NCBI GenBank assembly: GCA_963585895.1
Contig: OY757911.1
Location: 58,363,629 to 58,427,628 of the forward strand
Reading direction: 5' to 3'
Source: Sepioteuthis lessoniana
Lineage: Eukaryota; Mollusca; Cephalopoda; Myopsida; Loliginidae
DNA: 64,000 nt
A program made the position numbers and the translations under genes. Position 1 is the stretch's first letter. Each line of letters begins with the position of its first letter. Below are positions 58,855 through 64,000 of the stretch, piece after piece. The notes beneath the pieces are model-generated. The model worked only from the letters and a program-made list of their open reading frames with translations. It was not told the origin of the DNA and did not search any database.

Positions 58855-59715
58855 TTTTTACACCAGCGTAAGCTGGTGGTCTTTTACTGAAGACTGGGTG
58901 ACACCAAGTCTCTTCTACTGATCACAAAAATGCTGTGATCGCGATGGTCTCGAATCTCTCTCTGATTTCAAATTGTTCCAGTCTTTTTTCTAAACCATTT
59001 GGGACCATTCCAATGCACCAACTACAATACATACTACTGTTACCCTCATATTCTGCAATTGTTTAGCTCTGTGGCATGGTTATTAATTTATTCTTTTTTG
59101 AGTGTTTCATACCAGCATTAGCCGATGGTCTTTCACTGGAGTTTGAGTGACGGCAGGTCTCCTTAAGTCTCCAGGGCTATCCTCAGTATTCTGGCCGATG
59201 CCAATAATGATGCAGTTTAGATGGTCTCCACTCGTCCACTTATTTCCAAGTCCTCCAGTCCTAGTACAAATCTTTTGGTGACTATACCAAGAACACTAAT
59301 TACAATTAGTATCACTGTCACTTTCATGTTCCATAGCTTTTCCAATTCCCTGGTAAAGTCATGGTACTTATCTTTTTTTTTCTTCGCTTCCTTTCAATTT
59401 TACTCAGTGGTCCGCCGGAACAGCAAAGTCCAGAATTCGGCAAATTCTCTTTTTCTGGGCGGTTATTACTAGGTGTGGTCGTCTTGCCGAGATTAGATGA
59501 TGTCAAAATCCCAGAGGAGTTTGTGTGTCTCATTCTCCAGGACAGATGGTGGGTTGTGCGTATAACAATTGTTCGTATGGTCAAATTCAAATTTCTAGCA
59601 CATTTCCTGAGGATAACCTTGCCTACCTAGTCGTGTCAAGTCTTAAACTCTTTCCGTACCTGCTAGCTAGCTGAATTTGTGAATGATCGATTTGTCTCTG
59701 TAACCACATAATTTA
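58855..59715 (-). mobile_element. R2/R4-like LINE: two 3' ends in tandem
   Basis: The main fragment (59,105-59,715) reads on the minus strand through the endonuclease region (HHLxxxRRHTNSSGILTS-like) to the 3' end. A second, shorter 3' end lies beyond it (58,860-59,090), starting again with CAGCGTAAGCTGGTGGTCTT. Stops and frameshifts throughout. Confidence 0.72.
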
Positions 59716-59716
59716 C

Positions 59717-59768
59717 ATTATTATTATTATTATTATTATTATTGTTGTTGTTGTTGTTGTTGTTGTTA
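59717..59768 (+). repeat. (TTA)n(TTG)n microsatellite
   Basis: About ten TTA units then about seven TTG units, separating two oppositely oriented LINE fragments. Confidence 0.97.
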
Positions 59769-59789
59769 TATTATCGCCGTTTTTTAAAG

Positions 59790-60420
59790 TGAAAATAGAA
59801 TAAACACAACAGAAAAGCAAGTGCAGGTTATGTTAAAATAAAAATGAAACAGTTTCTTCCATAACTAGCGATGTAGCAAACTACCACAAAATGAATACAA
59901 GACTAGGCCTGACAGGGTAGGTAAGGTGATCCACAGGGAATTGTGCCAGAGTTTCAGATTTGAACATAATACCTAATTGCATATGCTCACATGATAATGC
60001 ATTCTAGAAAATGACTCATAAAATTCTCTGGAACTTTCCGATACAAATGGGTCACCTAATCCCGACCAGAAGACCAGGCTTAGTGTTGATTAACAAGAAA
60101 AAAAAGAACTTGTCATCAGATGGATTTCGCTGTTCCGGCGGACCACAGTGAAAACTAAAAAAATCGGAAAGATAATCATATACTTGGATCTTGCTAGAGA
60201 TCTGAAAAGGCTGAATAACATAAAGTTGACGGTAATACCAATAAAGGCTGGTGAACATGGGTCACTTAGAATTGTGACAGCCAGAATTGGAAATCAGAGT
60301 AAGAATCGATACCATACAGACCACAGTATTGTTGAAATCACCTAAAATAGACTTAAAAGTCCCGGGAACCTGAAGCGATAGCAAATCGCCTCAGATTCCA
60401 ATGAAAGCCTCCATCTGAAT
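59790..60420 (+). mobile_element. R2/R4-like LINE 3' part, inverted relative to its left neighbour
   Basis: Plus strand: AAGCAAGTGCAGGTTATGTT, GGTAGGTAAGGTGATCCACA, CTCTGGAACTTTCCGATACA, then FAVPADHSEN-like sequence at about 60,130 and LARDLKRLNNIKLTVIPIKA (60,190-60,250), with the 3' end near 60,420. Confidence 0.78.
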
Positions 60421-61339
60421 AATGATTATTATCTTTATCATTATTTAGATTAATAATGCTTATCATTACAGCAGAAATAATATAAGAATTGATAAATCAT
60501 AACTAATATTCAACCTACCTTAAATGAACTTTTTTTTCAATACGAAAGTACTGCTTTCCTTCTGTATCAGCTGAAGTCCTTTCAAGCACAGAAAATCGTA
60601 TCACAAATAATAGGTAACGTGATAGCTTCTTGACAAGTTTTTTTAGTGACGTCTCCGGATGCTGAGAGCCTCTGACTGGCCAGAATGAATTTGAAGTAGG
60701 ACTTCCGCTTTTTAACCTTGTTCACGTTTGCAGAGAAAAAAATTCTCAAGTGTCTTTTAGGCATAACCAGCGAGATTGAAAGAATGGATTTAGTGACAGT
60801 CTTTTAACAAAGGATAAAATGCGTTCACCAATACTAAAAAAAGTGAATGAACATTTCATCGTACAGAAGTTTCAAGAATATACGACGTGAAAAATGTCTA
60901 GGCACACTGCAAAAATCTGCATTTAAAACCATCATGTAATAAATAAATGCAATAAATAATGCAATAAATAATATTCTAACGTCATATTTAACAAAAATTA
61001 ATAATAAATAATGTCATAAATAAATTATGTTACAGTCGAACAGTAAAACTTTTATTTTTGGACATTAAAATAGAAAGGTTATGATTGGGTTCGACACCAG
61101 TTTATAATGACTTTCATTCGTTTGAAATGTTATACAATACGGCTATATTTAGGTTTTGTAAACTTTGAGCTGGTAGATTGATTTGATTAATGAATTTCAA
61201 CGCTATGCTAACCAGTCTAGAAAATTATGGTAAATTTTTACCCTTTAACCCATCGGATTTTAGCGAAAACTAAAAATCAGATTCTACCTTTTTTTGACCA
61301 TTACATATAAACAGCCAGAAGAAATATCTGCAAAGAAGA

Positions 61340-61870
61340 AATTTTGAAAAAAAAAAAAACAATTTAGATTTGGGGATCCTTTTGTTATATAATTTTACTG
61401 TAAAATGATCACCCACTTCCAGACCAGCAAGCATATTAGACAACCAGAGAGTAAAGGGACAGGTAACCATATTAGTAGAAAAAAAAAATTGGCCAAATTT
61501 CGTGCCCCCACCCGCCCGACTCAGTATGACTTAACTTCTTTTTTTTTCTGCTGAAACGTGGGCGCTTTTTTATTTTAAATTTTTCCTCACTTAAAAAAAA
61601 TCAACACTACAAAATTTTTCATTCAATACACAATTTTTTTTATTTTATTGCGAAAAATAAATCACCACCCCAAATAAACTTAGTTAACACCTCCACCCTC
61701 TCCATCTGATTTCCCTACAAAAAAATGAAAAAAAAGTTGGATGCACATCCCTTTCCCGCTATCTCTGATCGTCAGTAATGCTTAATGGTTTGGACGTGGG
61801 TGATCATTTTACGCTAAATTTATACAACCAACTTAAATCTAATTTTTTTTTTTTTAATTTCTTTTGCGGT
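61340..61870. repeat. Long imperfect inverted repeat (MITE-like)
   Basis: The left arm contains TAAAATGATCACCCACTTCC and, further in, CCAGAGAGTAAAGGGACAGG. The right arm contains GGACGTGGGTGATCATTTTA and CATCCCTTTCCCGCTATCTC. The arms are about 75-130 bp around a T/A-homopolymer-rich centre with C-rich runs. Confidence 0.65.
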
Positions 61871-63525
61871 TAAAATCAATCAATTTTTCTTGAGGCAGTA
61901 GTACCGAGAGATACAGAAAATAAATAACCACACAGTTAACGGAATTCTCATTTATCATTGTATGATTTTACGTTTATTGAATTAGGTCCAATGAAAAATT
62001 AGCACATACCATTTAAGAAAATGTTTGTAATTGTGAGTTAGATATAAAATTAAATGAATTTGGAAAAGGCCTCAGATGTGAATTCGAAAATCTGTTTTAC
62101 TTGATTATATTCAACAAATGAATTAACAATGGATGTAGGAAAATAATTCTGTTTGATACATAATGTATGTAGTTTAACAATTGCCCGAGTTGATTCTTAC
62201 AAAAATGGTTAAGTTTAAGCAAAAATAGTTCTGTCTTGTCGATGGGTCTTAGAAATACGATGATCTCTTGTGGAGAGCGTAAACCCCTAAAAAATCGGGC
62301 TTCCTGATTCTGATGGTGGGGCTGCAGTTCTGGAAATCTGAGCAATGTCAAGATCCACTTCATTGTAATTACTGCCTGTTCCACTCAGACCCAGTGTTGC
62401 AGTACCTCTTACGGACCCATCTAGAGATCAAAATGAATCTTTTTGCAAAATATTTATTAGATAGGAATAACAGATGTCATATAAGAATGGTTAAAATAAT
62501 TATTAAATAGGATACCTGACGTGTCATATAACCATCTGCAAAATCTTGAGAAACAAAACAAAAAATGTCGACATAAACGTTCAATGAATGTAATTCCGTG
62601 ACCTTTCTGAATAAAATAACCCAAGAAAAGTTGACATGCTATAAAAATCAACCATTCAAGCAAACAAGCAAGCAAAGGTAGTTAAATGGACGACAAAATG
62701 CGTCTTACTTTTCTATTTTCTTACTATGTACAATTATTCAAAGCCAGTTTGTTCATTTCAAAGATAAAAACAGTTCCCGGTATATCCATTATAGAAGACG
62801 TGATCATTTTCTCATTAATTAAATGCGAATACCTTATTCTGTGCAGTTAAAAAGTATTAAATTTCATACTACGTTCTGTTTGCTGGTCTGTATTTTTAGC
62901 CCAAAGAGAAATTTTGAAGGGAACTTCCAGCAGTATTTTGCAACCATATTCTATCATATTTTTCGTATTTTTTGCTCCGATTAATGTTCAGGAAACTCGT
63001 AAAGAAAAACGATATAAATAGAGCAGGTTTAAAAAAATTTATACGTAAATTAAACTCGCAATCTTTACTGATGAGTCTTCAGAATTGTTTTACCATATAC
63101 CACAGTAATAGCCGCCTCCCAACACCAGTGAACCTAGTAACCAGCCCTAGGACCGACAATAAAGTGTTATCTGCGCGAACGTCCGTGGAAGGTTTGCAAA
63201 ACAAAAACACGAGAGCTGAAGAGTTTTCAAAAGGGTTAGGCCAACAGGAGACAAGGAATAACTTAAAGTTTAGGTCTACCGATACACCCACTCATTGAAC
63301 GTAGGGCTATAACTGAGCAATTGCTTTACGTCTCTCTATTCTAGATAGAGGTCCGAAAGAAAGCTTGAACACTGTAATAAAGGGATATTTTTCTCTGTGT
63401 TTTACTTAGTTGCTTTTTTATGAACTGGTCATACCTTTTCCATCTTATTTTTAATTCCGTCAATGTTTGACCCTCCAACACAACACCACATATCATCAGC
63501 AAGTTGTGCTATCGGCTCGGATTTC

Positions 63526-63564
63526 TCACTCTCTCTCTTTCTCTCTCTTTCTCTCTCTCTCTCT

Positions 63565-63608
<44 letters not shown>
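63526..63608 (+). repeat. (CT)n(TA)n compound microsatellite
   Basis: An interrupted CT run followed by about 21 TA units. Confidence 0.97.
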
Positions 63609-63610
<2 letters not shown>

Positions 63611-63634
63611 CCCTACATCCATATACCCATGGCT

Positions 63635-63790
63635 CCAAACAGATCATACAAACTACATCCTGTGTCCACACAGAGCTGATGTAAGTTTTTACATGTCGGC
63701 CAACTCTGGTACAAACATATATAAAGGTCCAAAGAAGAACGTCACTTATGAGTTCATCCTTGCTTCCCATCAGTGTTGTGAAAAAATAAT
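63635..63790 (-). mobile_element. RTE LINE C-terminal fragment
   Basis: Minus-strand translation SKDELISDVLLWTFIYVCTR and VGRHVKTYISSVWTQDV matches the DELISDVLLWTPTYGQAKSG, GRPARTYIQQLCGDTG region of the RTE element at 43.9-44.05 kb. Truncated at both ends. Confidence 0.82.
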
Positions 63791-64000
63791 GCCCATTCAT
63801 GTATATATACATTTATATAGAGATGTAAGTGTGTGTTTTGGGTGGCCGCCTGAAAGAGAGGGATCTTATCTTCAGCATCTTTTTGACAGTGTCATATTAT
63901 CTGGAAAGTCTTCCTTTGTCCATTTTGACGAGAAGATCACACAAAGAACTACGCTCGCATGAATCGGCGCGAAGGTATGAGAATGGAACTAGGGGGCAAA

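Noticed and set aside
62972-63298. 108-codon open frame
   Set aside because: No recognised motif, an equally open opposite strand, and no splice or repeat evidence; not enough to call a gene.

Overview
This looks like a window of animal nuclear DNA, most likely from a cephalopod mollusc and possibly an octopus. The pointers are AT-rich sequence, very long introns, many (TA)n and (TG)n arrays, and dense tRNA-type SINEs. The species call is inference, since nothing was searched. No bacterial, organellar, rRNA or CRISPR feature was seen.

One host gene could be assembled by splicing. It runs on the minus strand from about 46.5 kb to beyond the left edge. Seven coding exons (46,296-46,513; 30,712-30,847; 28,161-28,242; 18,687-18,850; 16,115-16,209; 11,700-11,750; 4,453-4,538) join in a consistent phase at all six junctions with GT-AG sites. 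They give 277 residues of an SLC29/equilibrative nucleoside transporter (ENT) protein: a long hydrophilic N-terminus, TM1 with the LPYN signature, a glycosylatable outer loop, TM2-TM3, and the TM4-TM5 Q-x-SLFG...LP..Y block. The second half of the protein should lie left of base 1. GC-rich islands at about 50.6-51.05 kb and 53.9-54.2 kb, the latter with a perfect TGACGTCA, are candidate promoter or 5'UTR regions.

Everything else is introns and upstream DNA filled with mobile elements. Four repeat families are given local labels. Family A is a long SINE-like composite with a GCCCAGTCGGCTGGGG head, an internal tandem-repeat body and a tail ending in GCCATAAAACC. B, C and D are tRNA-headed SINEs. 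There are at least nine fragments of one LINE carrying a restriction-like endonuclease (R2/R4-like), one frameshifted RTE-type LINE (42.3-44.15 kb) with two orphan 3' fragments, a mariner relic (23.72-25.42 kb) and the C-terminal end of an IS630/Tc1-mariner transposase (10.83-11.18 kb).

Layout: 0-4.45 kb, intron with A and C copies; 4.5-11.7 kb, intron with a D copy, a (TA)n cluster, an A dimer and the transposase relic; 11.75-18.7 kb, exons 6 to 4 with LINE fragments and two C SINEs; 18.85-28.2 kb, intron with microsatellites, the mariner holding a SINE-B dimer, an A copy and a fold-back 29-bp minisatellite; 28.2-30.8 kb, exons 3 and 2 around a T/G-rich tract; 30.85-46.3 kb, a 15.4-kb intron with LINEs, an A dimer, a three-layer nest of repeats and the RTE element; 46.5-64 kb, upstream DNA with GC islands and inverted pairs of LINE fragments.

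The most interesting signal is a recurring structure. SINE dimers whose upstream unit lacks its 3' end join directly to a downstream unit, and the whole dimer is bounded by one target-site duplication. This is what template jumping during target-primed reverse transcription would produce.
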